Origin: an uncultured Lachnospiraceae bacterium
Lineage (GTDB): Bacteria; Bacillota; Clostridia; Lachnospirales; Lachnospiraceae
Direction: 5' to 3'
DNA length: 64,000 nucleotides
Assembly: GCA_902781455.1 (NCBI GenBank)
Contig: CACZJF010000004.1
Location: 101,467-165,466, forward strand
Under the pieces are notes generated by a model that saw only the letters and a program-made list of their open reading frames with translations, was not told the origin of the DNA and did not search any database. This document shows positions 42,204 through 51,140 of the stretch, in pieces. The translations under genes and the position numbers were made by a program. Numbering within the stretch: the stretch's first letter is position 1; each line of letters opens with the position of its first letter.

Positions 42204-43259
42204 ATGGGAATCATTACTGCGGTTATCATATTCAGCGTGATTGTGCTGTTCCATGAATTCGGGCATTTTTCAGCGGCGCGTCTTTTTGGAGTTGAGGTCA
42301 TTGAATTTTCTCTGGGTATGGGACCGAGGCTTCTGTCTCATACCAGCGAAAAAAGCGGTACCCGCTATAGTGTGAAGTGCCTTCCCTTCGGCGGGAGCTG
42401 CCAGATGAAGGGAGAGGATGACGAGGATTTGGGGGAAGGATCCTTCGGATCAAAGAAAATCTGGCAGAGAATTCTGATCGTCGCAGCAGGGCCGGTGTTC
42501 AACTTCCTGCTTGCGTTCCTGTTCGCTGCAGTGATCATCGGGACGGTCGGCTATGATGCCCCGGTCGTCGCGGGACTGACAGAAGACTCCCCGCTTGCGG
42601 CAGCCGGAATTGTGACCGGGGACGAAATTACTTCCATCGGCGGCCGCAGGATCACGATTTACCGCGATATTGTCAACTACGTTACATTTGACCTGGAAGA
42701 CGAAATCACACCCGGCAGCATCCCTGTTGAGTGGAAGCATGACGGCGCAGCGCAGCGCGCGGAGATCTCCCTGAACAGAACGCAGGGTACCTCGTCCGGT
42801 GTCCTCGGCCTGTACGGGGGCGGAAGATTCAGCGCGCAGGGCAATGTGCTCCGCATTCTCGGATACTCCGCCTATGAGGTAAGATACTGGATCACGACGA
42901 CTGTAAAGAGTCTGGGAATGATCGGAAAAGGCCGTGTCTCCGTGAATGATATCTCCGGTCCTGTCGGGATTGTCGGCGTCATCAGCGACACATACAAAGA
43001 GACAAAGCGTGAGGGTTCCTTCATGCTGTTTCTGAATATGCTGAACATGGCGATCCTTCTTTCGGCAAATCTCGGCGTGATGAATCTGATTCCGTTTCCC
43101 GCGCTGGATGGAGGCAGGATCGTTCTGCTCGTGATCGAGGGCATCAGGAAGAAAAAGATCGGGGAGAACGTCGAGGCGTATATCAATCTTGCCGGGTTTG
43201 CCGTGCTGATGGCAATTATGGTTCTCGTTCTGTTCAATGATATCCGGAAGATTCTGTAA
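42204..43259 (+). CDS. rseP: RIP-type site-2 zinc metalloprotease
   Basis: This intramembrane protease usually cleaves anti-sigma factors or signal-peptide remnants. The 351-residue protein has the zinc motif HEFGH in the first membrane span, a PDZ domain around GLTEDSPLAAAGIVTGDEI (residues about 125-190), and the second site NLIPFPALDGGR. It ends the conserved cluster. The start ATG is 27 bases after dxr. Confidence 0.95.
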   Translation: MGIITAVIIFSVIVLFHEFGHFSAARLFGVEVIEFSLGMGPRLLSHTSEKSGTRYSVKCLPFGGSCQMKGEDDEDLGEGSFGSKKIWQRILIVAAGPVFNFLLAFLFAAVIIGTVGYDAPVVAGLTEDSPLAAAGIVTGDEITSIGGRRITIYRDIVNYVTFDLEDEITPGSIPVEWKHDGAAQRAEISLNRTQGTSSGVLGLYGGGRFSAQGNVLRILGYSAYEVRYWITTTVKSLGMIGKGRVSVNDISGPVGIVGVISDTYKETKREGSFMLFLNMLNMAILLSANLGVMNLIPFPALDGGRIVLLVIEGIRKKKIGENVEAYINLAGFAVLMAIMVLVLFNDIRKIL

Positions 43260-43291
43260 TCACACTTTTTGTGACATATGCAATATGGGAA

Positions 43292-43320
43292 TTGACAACT
43301 CTGAAAAAACAGGGTATACA
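43292..43320 (+). promoter_or_regulatory. Canonical sigma-A promoter upstream of recA (distal)
   Basis: TTGACA (43292-43297), a 17-base spacer and TATACA (43315-43320). It is 176 bases before the recA start and not overlapped by the LexA box. Confidence 0.7.
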
Positions 43321-43414
43321 GGATCTGTCAGGATCAGGCAGCCGTCTGCTGCAGGCTGGTTTCGTTCGAAATCAGTGTTCACTATTCATCAGACAGAAAA
43401 CAGATAAAAAAAGC

Positions 43415-43443
43415 TTGACACAGAAGGTGTGTTCCTGTACTAT
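43415..43443 (+). promoter_or_regulatory. Canonical sigma-A promoter of recA (proximal)
   Basis: TTGACA (43415-43420), a 17-base spacer and TACTAT (43438-43443). The LexA box starts seven bases downstream of the -10. Confidence 0.8.
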
Positions 43444-43449
43444 TTGTAT

Positions 43450-43463
43450 CGAACGTTAGTTCA
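43450..43463 (+). promoter_or_regulatory. LexA (SOS) box of recA
   Basis: CGAACGTTAGTTCA fits the Gram-positive consensus CGAAC-N4-GTTCG except the last base. It covers the expected start site of the proximal promoter, so LexA would block that promoter directly. Confidence 0.75.
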
Positions 43464-43495
43464 CGAACATGTTTTCGGAAAGGAAGAGGGAAGAG

Positions 43496-44626
43496 ATGGC
43501 AAAAAAAGCACAACTCACAGGTTCAGCCGCAGCAGATACGCAGAATCAGGATAAGATGCGCGCGCTTGACGCAGCACTGTCCCAGATTGAGAAGCAGTAC
43601 GGCAAGGGCGCGGTGATGCGCCTGGGTGAGAATACCTCCAACATGAACGTTGAGACGATCCCTACCGGCTCACTGAGCCTTGATATCGCACTTGGGCTCG
43701 GCGGCATTCCGCGTGGCAGAATCATAGAGATCTACGGACCGGAGTCCTCCGGCAAGACGACCGTAGCGCTTCATATGGTCGCGGAGACACAGAAGAAGGG
43801 CGGCATCGCCGGCTTCATCGACGCGGAGCACGCGCTGGATCCTGTGTACGCGAAGAACATCGGCGTGGATATCGACAACCTCTATATCTCACAGCCGGAT
43901 AACGGGGAGCAGGCGCTTGAGATCTGCGAAACTATGGTCCGTTCCGGCGCTGTGGACATCATCATTGTGGATTCCGTCGCGGCGCTGGTGCCGAAGGCGG
44001 AGATTGACGGTGATATGGGCGATTCCCATGTCGGACTGCAGGCAAGGCTTATGAGCCAGGCGCTCCGGAAGCTGACCGGTGTGATCAGCAAGTCCAACAG
44101 TGTTGTGATCTTTATCAACCAGCTGAGGGAGAAGGTCGGGATCATGTTCGGCAATCCTGAGACAACAACCGGCGGAAGAGCTTTGAAATTCTATTCCTCG
44201 ATCCGTATGGACGTGAGGAGAATCGAGGCGATCCGGCAGCAGGGTGAAGTGATCGGCAACAGAACCCGGATCAAGGTGGTGAAGAACAAGGTGGCACCTC
44301 CGTTTCGTGAAGCGGAATTCGATATTATGTTTGGGAAGGGAATTTCCCGCGAGGGCGATGTGCTTGACCTGGCGTCGAACCTGAACATCATCCAGAAGAG
44401 CGGTGCGTGGTATGCCTATGAAGGGGAAAAGATCGGCCAGGGACGTGAGAACGCGAAGCAGTATCTGGCAGAGCACCCGGAACTCTTTGACGAGGCAGCG
44501 CACAGGGTGAGAGCGCATTACGGGCTGGAGAGTGAGGACGCCCCGAAGCAGGATGCTTTGGACGAGAGCGGTATGGCGCAGGGAGCGATGACAGATGCTG
44601 GTGACGGAAGTAAGGAAGATCACTGA
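43496..44626 (+). CDS. recA: RecA recombinase
   Basis: RecA forms filaments on single-stranded DNA for recombination and triggers LexA self-cleavage. The 376-residue protein has the Walker A motif GPESSGKTT, the adjacent IIEIYG segment, and the LexA-relevant core with MRLGENTS. The start at 43496 after GGAAGAGGGAAGAG gives a standard MAKKAQL N-terminus; an ATG nine codons earlier is not supported. It overlaps recX by 32 bases. Confidence 0.98.
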   Translation: MAKKAQLTGSAAADTQNQDKMRALDAALSQIEKQYGKGAVMRLGENTSNMNVETIPTGSLSLDIALGLGGIPRGRIIEIYGPESSGKTTVALHMVAETQKKGGIAGFIDAEHALDPVYAKNIGVDIDNLYISQPDNGEQALEICETMVRSGAVDIIIVDSVAALVPKAEIDGDMGDSHVGLQARLMSQALRKLTGVISKSNSVVIFINQLREKVGIMFGNPETTTGGRALKFYSSIRMDVRRIEAIRQQGEVIGNRTRIKVVKNKVAPPFREAEFDIMFGKGISREGDVLDLASNLNIIQKSGAWYAYEGEKIGQGRENAKQYLAEHPELFDEAAHRVRAHYGLESEDAPKQDALDESGMAQGAMTDAGDGSKEDH

Positions 44627-45242
44627 CAGAAAGTACAGGATCCGGCTTGAGGACGGCGTGAGTTTTGTCCTGTATGCTGCGGAAGTCAGAAAGTACCGGA
44701 TCCGGCAGCAGGAGGATCTTGCCAAAGAGACGATCCGGCAGATCATCGAAGAGGTCCTGAAAAAGAGAGCCTGTCTCCGGTGCCTGAATCTGCTCAAGAC
44801 TTCAGACCGCACCGTTCAGCAGCTGACCGGAAGGCTCAGGCTTGACGGATACCCGGAAGAGGTGATCCGCTGCGCGCTGGATTATGTGGCTTCTTTCCAT
44901 TATACGGATGACAGGCGTTACGCGCAGAATTATGTCCGCATGATGTCCGCAAGGAAGAGCAGAAGACAGATAGAGACCGAACTGATCGGAAAGGGCGTGG
45001 ACCATGAAGTGGTCCGCGCCGCTCTTTGTGAGGCAGATGCTGAAGCCGGGGAGGATGGCGGACTGGAACGGACGGCCATTCTTGCCCTTGCGCGGAAGAG
45101 AGGATATGACCCGGGCAAGGCAGACCGGGATGAGACGGTCAGGTTTTACCGGTATCTGATGGGAAAGGGATTCGGTTACGAATCTGTCAGGAGCGCTTTT
45201 TCTTCTGTCAGCCGGCAGGACACGGCTGAAGATTTGGATTGA
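44595..45242 (+). CDS. recX: RecX regulatory protein
   Basis: RecX limits RecA filament growth. The 215-residue protein has the triple-helix repeat pattern of the family: [22 protein letters not shown] split, [12 protein letters not shown] and the [16 protein letters not shown] segment. It starts within the end of recA in another frame, so the pair is translationally coupled and shares SOS control. Confidence 0.9.
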   Translation: MLVTEVRKITDRKYRIRLEDGVSFVLYAAEVRKYRIRQQEDLAKETIRQIIEEVLKKRACLRCLNLLKTSDRTVQQLTGRLRLDGYPEEVIRCALDYVASFHYTDDRRYAQNYVRMMSARKSRRQIETELIGKGVDHEVVRAALCEADAEAGEDGGLERTAILALARKRGYDPGKADRDETVRFYRYLMGKGFGYESVRSAFSSVSRQDTAEDLD

Positions 45243-45274
45243 CAGAAGAGCTGTTTTTCATTATGATTATTTCG

Positions 45275-45303
45275 TTGCATTTTTGCAGCGTGACAACTAC
45301 ATA
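45275..45303 (+). promoter_or_regulatory. Possible promoter for rny
   Basis: TTGCAT (45275-45280), a 17-base spacer and TACATA (45298-45303). The -10 is a weak match. Confidence 0.35.
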
Positions 45304-45327
45304 TTGTTTTAAGGAGGTGCTCCTGTT

Positions 45328-46887
45328 GTGGTTACTACAGTAATTGCGGTTCTGATTGCTGTTGCTGCTGCACTGGTTATCGCGATCCCGGTCACTTCCA
45401 GGGTTGCAGTCGATCGCCGCGCCAGAGAAGATCAGGCGAAGATCGGCAGCGCTGAGGAAAAGGCCAGACAGATCATCGATGACGCACTGAAAAGCGCAGA
45501 GACAATGAAGCGCGAAGCTCTGCTGGAGGCGAAGGAGGAGGCTCTCAAGATCAAGAACGAATCGGAGAGAGAAGCCAAGGATCGCCGGGCCGAGGTTGCG
45601 CGTCTTGAGAAGCGGGTCATGCAGAAGGAAGAAACTGCGGACAAGAAGCTTGAGGCTCTGGAACGCCGTGAGGCGAGTGCAGCACAGAAGGATGAGGAAC
45701 TGAGGAAGAAGCAGTCCGCGGCAGACAAACTGCTCGGGCAGCGTCAACAGGAACTTGAACGAATCTCTGGTTTAACCTCCGAACAGGCAAAGGAATATCT
45801 TTTAAAATCTGTTGAAGACGAAGTAAAGACGGATGCTGCGAAGCTCTATAAAGAGCTTGAGAACGAAGCGAGGGATATGGCGGCGAAGAAGGCCCAGGAG
45901 GTCGTCGTGACCGCGATCCAGCGCTGTGCAGCAGACAACATTGCCGAGGCGGCGATTTCAGTCGTACAGCTGCCGGGCGATGAGATGAAGGGCCGTATCA
46001 TCGGCCGTGAAGGCCGCAATATCCGGGCAATTGAGACACTGACCGGTGTGGACCTTATCATTGACGATACGCCGGAAGCGGTTGTCCTTTCGAGCTTTGA
46101 TCCGATCCGCCGCGAGGTGGCAAGGGTTGCGCTGGAGAAGCTGATCGTAGACGGACGCATCCATCCGGCCAGAATCGAGGAGACTGTCGAGAAGGCAAGG
46201 AAGGAAGTGGAAAACAGCATCCGGGAAGCCGGAGACGAAGCCTGCATGCAGGTTGGCGTACATGGGATCCATCCGGAGCTGGTGAAGCTTCTGGGCAGAA
46301 TGAAGTTCCGTACGAGTTATGGACAGAACGCTCTGAACCATTCGATCGAAGTGGCGCATCTGGCAGGTCTTCTTGCCTCCGAGTGCGGTGTGGATGTCCG
46401 GACCGCGAAGCGTGCAGGCCTTCTGCATGATATCGGTAAGTCAATCGATCATGAAGTGGAAGGAACGCATGTACAGATCGGCGCGCAGCTGTGCCGGAAG
46501 TATAAGGAATCGAATATTGTAGTCAACGCTGTGGAGTCTCACCATGGCGACGTAGAGGCAGAGTCCCTGATCGCATGTCTGGTCCAGGCAGCTGATACCA
46601 TATCGGCGGCACGGCCGGGAGCAAGAAGAGAAACTCTGGAAACATACACCAACAGACTGAAACAGTTAGAAGATATCGCGAACTCCTTCAAGGGAGTGGA
46701 CAAGTCATTTGCCATTCAGGCGGGCAGAGAGATTCGGATTATGGTTGTTCCTGAGCAGATCAGCGATGCGGATATGACCTTCCTGGCACGCGATGTTGCC
46801 AGACAGATCGAATCGGAGCTTGAATATCCGGGACAGGTGAAGGTAAGCCTGATCCGGGAATCGAGAGTCGTTGATTACGCAAAATAA
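45328..46887 (+). CDS. rny: Ribonuclease Y
   Basis: RNase Y is the membrane-anchored endonuclease that starts mRNA decay in many Firmicutes. The 519-residue protein has an N-terminal membrane span ([18 protein letters not shown]-like), a long charged coiled coil to about residue 200, a KH domain ([19 protein letters not shown]), and an HD domain ([17 protein letters not shown]). GTG at 45328 follows AAGGAGGTG; TTG one codon earlier is possible. Confidence 0.96.
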   Translation: MVTTVIAVLIAVAAALVIAIPVTSRVAVDRRAREDQAKIGSAEEKARQIIDDALKSAETMKREALLEAKEEALKIKNESEREAKDRRAEVARLEKRVMQKEETADKKLEALERREASAAQKDEELRKKQSAADKLLGQRQQELERISGLTSEQAKEYLLKSVEDEVKTDAAKLYKELENEARDMAAKKAQEVVVTAIQRCAADNIAEAAISVVQLPGDEMKGRIIGREGRNIRAIETLTGVDLIIDDTPEAVVLSSFDPIRREVARVALEKLIVDGRIHPARIEETVEKARKEVENSIREAGDEACMQVGVHGIHPELVKLLGRMKFRTSYGQNALNHSIEVAHLAGLLASECGVDVRTAKRAGLLHDIGKSIDHEVEGTHVQIGAQLCRKYKESNIVVNAVESHHGDVEAESLIACLVQAADTISAARPGARRETLETYTNRLKQLEDIANSFKGVDKSFAIQAGREIRIMVVPEQISDADMTFLARDVARQIESELEYPGQVKVSLIRESRVVDYAK

Positions 46888-46903
46888 TTGAATAAGAAAA
46901 CAG

Positions 46904-46938
46904 ATCGGGCAGGAGATTTTCTCCTGCCCGATTGTCGA
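46904..46938 (+). terminator. Terminator hairpin after rny
   Basis: ATCGGGCAGGAGA, a short loop and TCTCCTGCCCGAT, followed by a weak TGTCG tail. Confidence 0.55.
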
Positions 46939-47044
46939 CTCAGTCATGGTTCTATGTTATGATGGAGCATGTGAGAGCACGGGAGCTTCTCGCATACAGA
47001 TCAGGACTGGAAACACGGGTTTTACATGTAAGGAGATTTACAGT

Positions 47045-48073
47045 ATGAAAAAGATTTTCAGAAACAGGCTGCTTGCAGTGACTGCAGCCGCCGCAGCATC
47101 CTTTTTGCTTCTGTCAGGATTTGATTCTGCGCTGACAGTTGAGGAAGTTGTTGCGAACATGAATGCTGCAACGGCCCAGATGGGCGGTGTGAATGCTGAT
47201 GTGAAGGGTGTTGCGGATGTTTCCGTCGACATCTCTGCCGGTGGCGAGACACAGTCTCTTGCCGCGACCGGCTCTGTGGACATGAAGGTTCAGCTTACCG
47301 TTGATCCGCTGGTCATAGCAGTTTCAGGAAGCATGGAAGGGGATGCTTCTTCTCTGGGCATGTCGTCTGGAAGCCTGGAGATGGAAGTGTATATCGCAGG
47401 CCAGGAGGACGGCTCAGGAATCACGTATGTACGTGCGCCGATCGGTGGGGATACCAGCTGGCATGCGGCTGCGCTCACAGCGGAAGATATGGCAACAATG
47501 AGTGAGTCCATCAAGGCTGCCTTCGGTGGTGACCCGCTGGCTGCAGGTGAGACGCTCGGCATGGATCTTTCTTCGATTAACGAAAAGCTGATGGCGAATA
47601 TGACCCTTGCGCCGGAGGCAGTCAACGTAAATGGTGTGGACTGCTACGAGATCGGTCAGACAGTAGACGGAGAAACCTTCTTCAGCATTTTGAGTGAAGT
47701 GATGAAAGCGATGCCGCAGAATGCCGGAATCGATGAATCCTCTCTTTCCGCGGTCCAGATGCTTCTGGGCGGACTGAAGCTGGATGCCGTGACGGACTGC
47801 AGCGTAGAGGACTTTGCCCCGGTTTACGCGTCTGTGGATCTTTCCGGAAGTGATTTTTCGATGATCGGGCAGATGTTTGGTGCCATGATGCCAACCTCTG
47901 AGGAAGGAGCATCGGCTCCGCAGATTGACGTCAATGTGAACGCGCTGAACATGACCATGAATTATGAGGAAGTGCCGGCTCAGATCGAGATTCCGGCAGA
48001 AGCGCTTGAAGCAGAGGTTGAGACAACCCTGTCGCTGAATGAAGCTGCTCAGGCAGTCGAATCGGTCGAATAA
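47045..48073 (+). CDS. Secreted protein of unknown function (DUF6612-like)
   Basis: The 342-residue protein has a signal peptide (LLAVTAAAAASFLLLSGF). The rest resembles periplasmic/lipoprotein LppX-type folds of the DUF6612 kind, with many Met, Ala and Gly residues and alternating beta segments (TVDPLVIAVSGSM). The lipobox position reads LLLSGF, with Phe where a lipoprotein would have Cys. The start at 47045 follows AAGGAG. It has its own terminator. No function is suggested beyond an envelope role. Confidence 0.65.
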   Translation: MKKIFRNRLLAVTAAAAASFLLLSGFDSALTVEEVVANMNAATAQMGGVNADVKGVADVSVDISAGGETQSLAATGSVDMKVQLTVDPLVIAVSGSMEGDASSLGMSSGSLEMEVYIAGQEDGSGITYVRAPIGGDTSWHAAALTAEDMATMSESIKAAFGGDPLAAGETLGMDLSSINEKLMANMTLAPEAVNVNGVDCYEIGQTVDGETFFSILSEVMKAMPQNAGIDESSLSAVQMLLGGLKLDAVTDCSVEDFAPVYASVDLSGSDFSMIGQMFGAMMPTSEEGASAPQIDVNVNALNMTMNYEEVPAQIEIPAEALEAEVETTLSLNEAAQAVESVE

Positions 48074-48157
48074 TCGTTTCGAAGAAGCTGCGAAGTCCGC
48101 AGATCAAAGCCGGCCAGGCAGGATCCTGCTGATCCGGCATTATCATTTGTCATATAG

Positions 48158-48188
48158 AAACTGCCGCGTCCCGTGCCGCGGCAGTTTT
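48158..48188 (+). terminator. Rho-independent terminator
   Basis: AAACTGCCGCG pairs with CGCGGCAGTTT, ending in TTTTGC. Confidence 0.8.
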
Positions 48189-48247
48189 GCATTTTCCGAA
48201 AAATTTTTGGTTTTTTACCGGAAAAGGCAGCCAAACAAAAAAAATCA

Positions 48248-48276
48248 TGGACATATCCGACAAATCATACTATCAT
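48248..48276 (+). promoter_or_regulatory. Promoter for the AGCS symporter
   Basis: TGGACA (48248-48253), a 17-base spacer and TATCAT (48271-48276), about 48 bases before the start. Confidence 0.55.
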
Positions 48277-48323
48277 TATCGGAAATGGTGTTTTGCCAAA
48301 TTTATGCTTTGGAGGCGTGTAGT

Positions 48324-49742
48324 ATGGAGAAGGTAACTGCTTTTATTGATTCACTGGATAGTTTTGTATGGGGCTGGTGGATGATTATCCTGCTTCTCGG
48401 AACGCATATCTTTATGACGATCCGGACAGGATTCATTCAGAGAAAGACACTGAGCAAGGGAATTAAGCTGTCTGTTACGAAGGATCCGGATGCGGAGGGA
48501 GAAGTCTCCTCCTTCGGTGCTCTGACGACGGCGCTGGCTGCGACCATCGGAACCGGTAATATTATCGGTGTCGGCACGGCGATTGCTCTTGGCGGACCCG
48601 GCGCCGTTCTTTGGTGCTGGCTGACCGGTGTTTTCGGAATTGCGACGAAGTACGCGGAATCACTGATCGCTGTCAAATACAGGGTCAAGACAAAGGACGG
48701 ACGTATGCAGGGCGGCGCGATGTACGCGCTGGAACGCGGACTGAACATGAAGTGGCTTGGCGTGATCTTTGCGTTGTTCGGCGGCATCGCTTCCTTTGGA
48801 ATCGGCTGTGCCACACAGGTGAACGCGATTGCTACCGTAGCGAATGAGAACTTCCATTGTCCGGCCTGGGTAGTCGGCGTAGTCGTCGGTATCCTGGTTG
48901 CGATTGTCATCTTTGGCGGAATTAAGTCGATCGCAAATGTCTGCGAGAGACTTGTACCGTTTATGGCTGTGTTCTATGTGCTTGGATGCATTATCATTCT
49001 TTGCTTCAATTATAACTTCATTCTTCCGGCGATTCAGGCGATTGTAGTGCTTGCATTTTCAAAGACAGCAGTCGTCGGCGGTCTTGTCGGCGGCGGCATC
49101 CGGGCAGCGATCCAGTATGGTGTGGCCCGCGGCCTGTTTTCCAATGAATCCGGCATGGGCTCCGCGCCTATCGCGGCCGCTGCCGCACAGTCCAGGAACC
49201 CTGTCCGTCAGGCACTGATCGCTTCCACAGGAACCTTCTGGGATACGGTTGTGGTTTGCCTGATGACCGGCCTTGTGCTTGTCAGCACGATCATGAAGCA
49301 GGGCATTGATATCAGTGCGATCGATAACGGCGGCAAGCTGACCAGTATGGCCTTCGGTCAGATTCCGACCATAGGACCGATTCTCCTGACGATCGGCATC
49401 ATCACATTTGCGTTCTCTACCGTTTTAGGCTGGGCCTATTATGGGGAGCGCTGCGTAGAGTACATCGGCGGACGCAAGGTTTTGGTCGCGTATCGCTGCG
49501 TGTATATCGCTGTGGCGGTGATCGCTCCGATTTCCGCGTTGAATACCGTATGGACGGTTGCGGATATCCTGAATGCGCTGATGAGTATCCCGAACCTTGT
49601 CGCGGTGCTGCTTCTTTCAAGCGTGATCGTGAAGGATACAAAGCGCTTTATCAATGATCTGGACGGCTGGGATGATACGCCGATTCCCGTGATTGATGAT
49701 GACAACTTCGCATCCCATCCGGATGTGACTTTGATGGACTGA
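48324..49742 (+). CDS. AGCS-family sodium:alanine/glycine symporter
   Basis: The 472-residue membrane transporter of the alanine-or-glycine:cation symporter family has about ten spans. Seen: FGALTTALAATIGTGNIIGV, the family signature near residue 65, and the later SNESGMGSAPIAAAAA segment that lines the substrate site. It imports alanine, glycine or a relative with Na+, which would fit the sodium-pumping decarboxylase elsewhere in the window. The start at 48324 follows TTGGAGGCG. Confidence 0.92.
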   Translation: MEKVTAFIDSLDSFVWGWWMIILLLGTHIFMTIRTGFIQRKTLSKGIKLSVTKDPDAEGEVSSFGALTTALAATIGTGNIIGVGTAIALGGPGAVLWCWLTGVFGIATKYAESLIAVKYRVKTKDGRMQGGAMYALERGLNMKWLGVIFALFGGIASFGIGCATQVNAIATVANENFHCPAWVVGVVVGILVAIVIFGGIKSIANVCERLVPFMAVFYVLGCIIILCFNYNFILPAIQAIVVLAFSKTAVVGGLVGGGIRAAIQYGVARGLFSNESGMGSAPIAAAAAQSRNPVRQALIASTGTFWDTVVVCLMTGLVLVSTIMKQGIDISAIDNGGKLTSMAFGQIPTIGPILLTIGIITFAFSTVLGWAYYGERCVEYIGGRKVLVAYRCVYIAVAVIAPISALNTVWTVADILNALMSIPNLVAVLLLSSVIVKDTKRFINDLDGWDDTPIPVIDDDNFASHPDVTLMD

Positions 49743-49767
49743 CGCTCAGACCGATGCTGAGCGGGTT
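49743..49767 (+). terminator. Terminator after the AGCS symporter
   Basis: CGCTCAG, a seven-base loop and CTGAGCG, followed by GGTTTT. A second GC-rich hairpin lies near 49830. Confidence 0.5.
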
Positions 49768-49874
49768 TTGGCATCGTGCTGCAGCAAGAAACACAGGAAG
49801 TGCTGAGCAATGTTTCCTCAGAAACAGCGGGTCGGGTTGTCCGGCCCGTGTTCATTCTGCAAACAGAAGAATTG

Positions 49875-49903
49875 TTGAACAAAACGACGGTCCATAGTAA
49901 GAT
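49875..49903 (+). promoter_or_regulatory. Sigma-A promoter for the primary sigma factor
   Basis: TTGAAC (49875-49880), a 17-base spacer and TAAGAT (49898-49903). Confidence 0.5.
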
Positions 49904-49952
49904 AATCATTACGCCCGAAGGGCGATTTCAGATCGTTTGGTAAGAGGTGAGA

Positions 49953-51092
49953 ATGAGCACAAATAGCGATTTGACCGTTGAAATGACGGATCGTGAGAAG
50001 GAACTGAGAGAAAGAATCGATACTCTGGTGAGGGAAGCCAGAAAGGATAAGGGCGAACTGAGTTTTCAGGAAGTTGCGGATTCTTTTGACAACCTGAACA
50101 TGACAGAGCGGGAATTCGACCATGCGCTGGATCTTCTGTCAGAACAGGGGATCGAGATTCTTCTGCCTTCCGAAGAGGAAGAGGAGATGCTCCTGGATGG
50201 AGAAGAAGAGGAAGCAGACTCTGACGAAGAGATTATCCTGGCGGACAGCGCCAGGGACAGTGATACCGGGAATGTGACAGATCCGATTCATATGTACCTC
50301 AAGGAGATCGGTCAGGTTCCGCTTCTGACGCCCGAACAGGAGATCGAGCTGGCGAAGCGTGTCGAGGAGGGGGATAAAGAGGCGAAGAGAAAGCTGGAAG
50401 AAGCCAATCTGCGCCTTGTGGTTTCCATCGCCAAACACTACACCGGTCACGGCATGAGCCTGATGGATCTCATCCAGGAGGGAAGCCTGGGGCTGATCCG
50501 TGCGGTCGAAAAGTATGATTACAAAAAGGGGTTCCGCTTTTCCACCTATGCGACATGGTGGATCCGGCAGTCCATCACGCGCGCGATCGCGGACCAGGGC
50601 CGTACGATCCGGATACCGGTTCACATGGTGGAGAACATCAATAAGGTAAACCGGTCTGCCAGAGATCTGGTTCAGAAGCTGGGAAGAGACCCGACGACAG
50701 AGGAACTGGCGCAGGAGACACATATGCCGGTGGAACGTATTCGGGAAATTCAGAGAATCTCCAGAGAGCCGGTATCCATGGAAACGCCTGTCGGAGATGA
50801 AGAGGACAGTTCCCTGGGTGATTTTATCCGGGATGATACGACGCCGCATCCTGCGGACGAAGCAGCCAGAACGATGCTGCGGGAACAGATCAGGGAGATC
50901 CTGTCTGATCTGACAGAGCGGGAACAGCAGGTGCTCCGGCTTCGTTACGGGCTGGATGATGACCGGTCCAGGACGCTGGAGGAGGTTGGACGCCAGCTGA
51001 ATGTCACGAGAGAGCGGATCCGGCAGATTGAGGCGAAAGCCCTCAGGAAGCTGAAACGCAAGAACACCAGAATGAGGGATTACCTTGAATAA
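49953..51092 (+). CDS. rpoD: RNA polymerase primary sigma factor (RpoD/SigA)
   Basis: This is the housekeeping sigma factor. The 379-residue protein has region 1.1-like acidic N-terminus, region 1.2 ([21 protein letters not shown] split), region 2 with [17 protein letters not shown], region 3, and region 4.2 [19 protein letters not shown] that reads the -35. The acidic stretch [18 protein letters not shown] near residue 75 is long. It is not preceded by dnaG, its usual partner. The start at 49953 is after AAGAGG; GTG at 49947 is possible. Confidence 0.96.
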   Translation: MSTNSDLTVEMTDREKELRERIDTLVREARKDKGELSFQEVADSFDNLNMTEREFDHALDLLSEQGIEILLPSEEEEEMLLDGEEEEADSDEEIILADSARDSDTGNVTDPIHMYLKEIGQVPLLTPEQEIELAKRVEEGDKEAKRKLEEANLRLVVSIAKHYTGHGMSLMDLIQEGSLGLIRAVEKYDYKKGFRFSTYATWWIRQSITRAIADQGRTIRIPVHMVENINKVNRSARDLVQKLGRDPTTEELAQETHMPVERIREIQRISREPVSMETPVGDEEDSSLGDFIRDDTTPHPADEAARTMLREQIREILSDLTEREQQVLRLRYGLDDDRSRTLEEVGRQLNVTRERIRQIEAKALRKLKRKNTRMRDYLE

Positions 51093-51140
51093 AGGATCCT
51101 GGCGGATTCTGACCAAACCCAAGGAAAGGTTGATTGGCTT

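Noticed and set aside
43271-43459. A 62-codon frame between the recA promoters
   Set aside because: No ribosome binding site, overlaps promoter and LexA box, and not protein-like.
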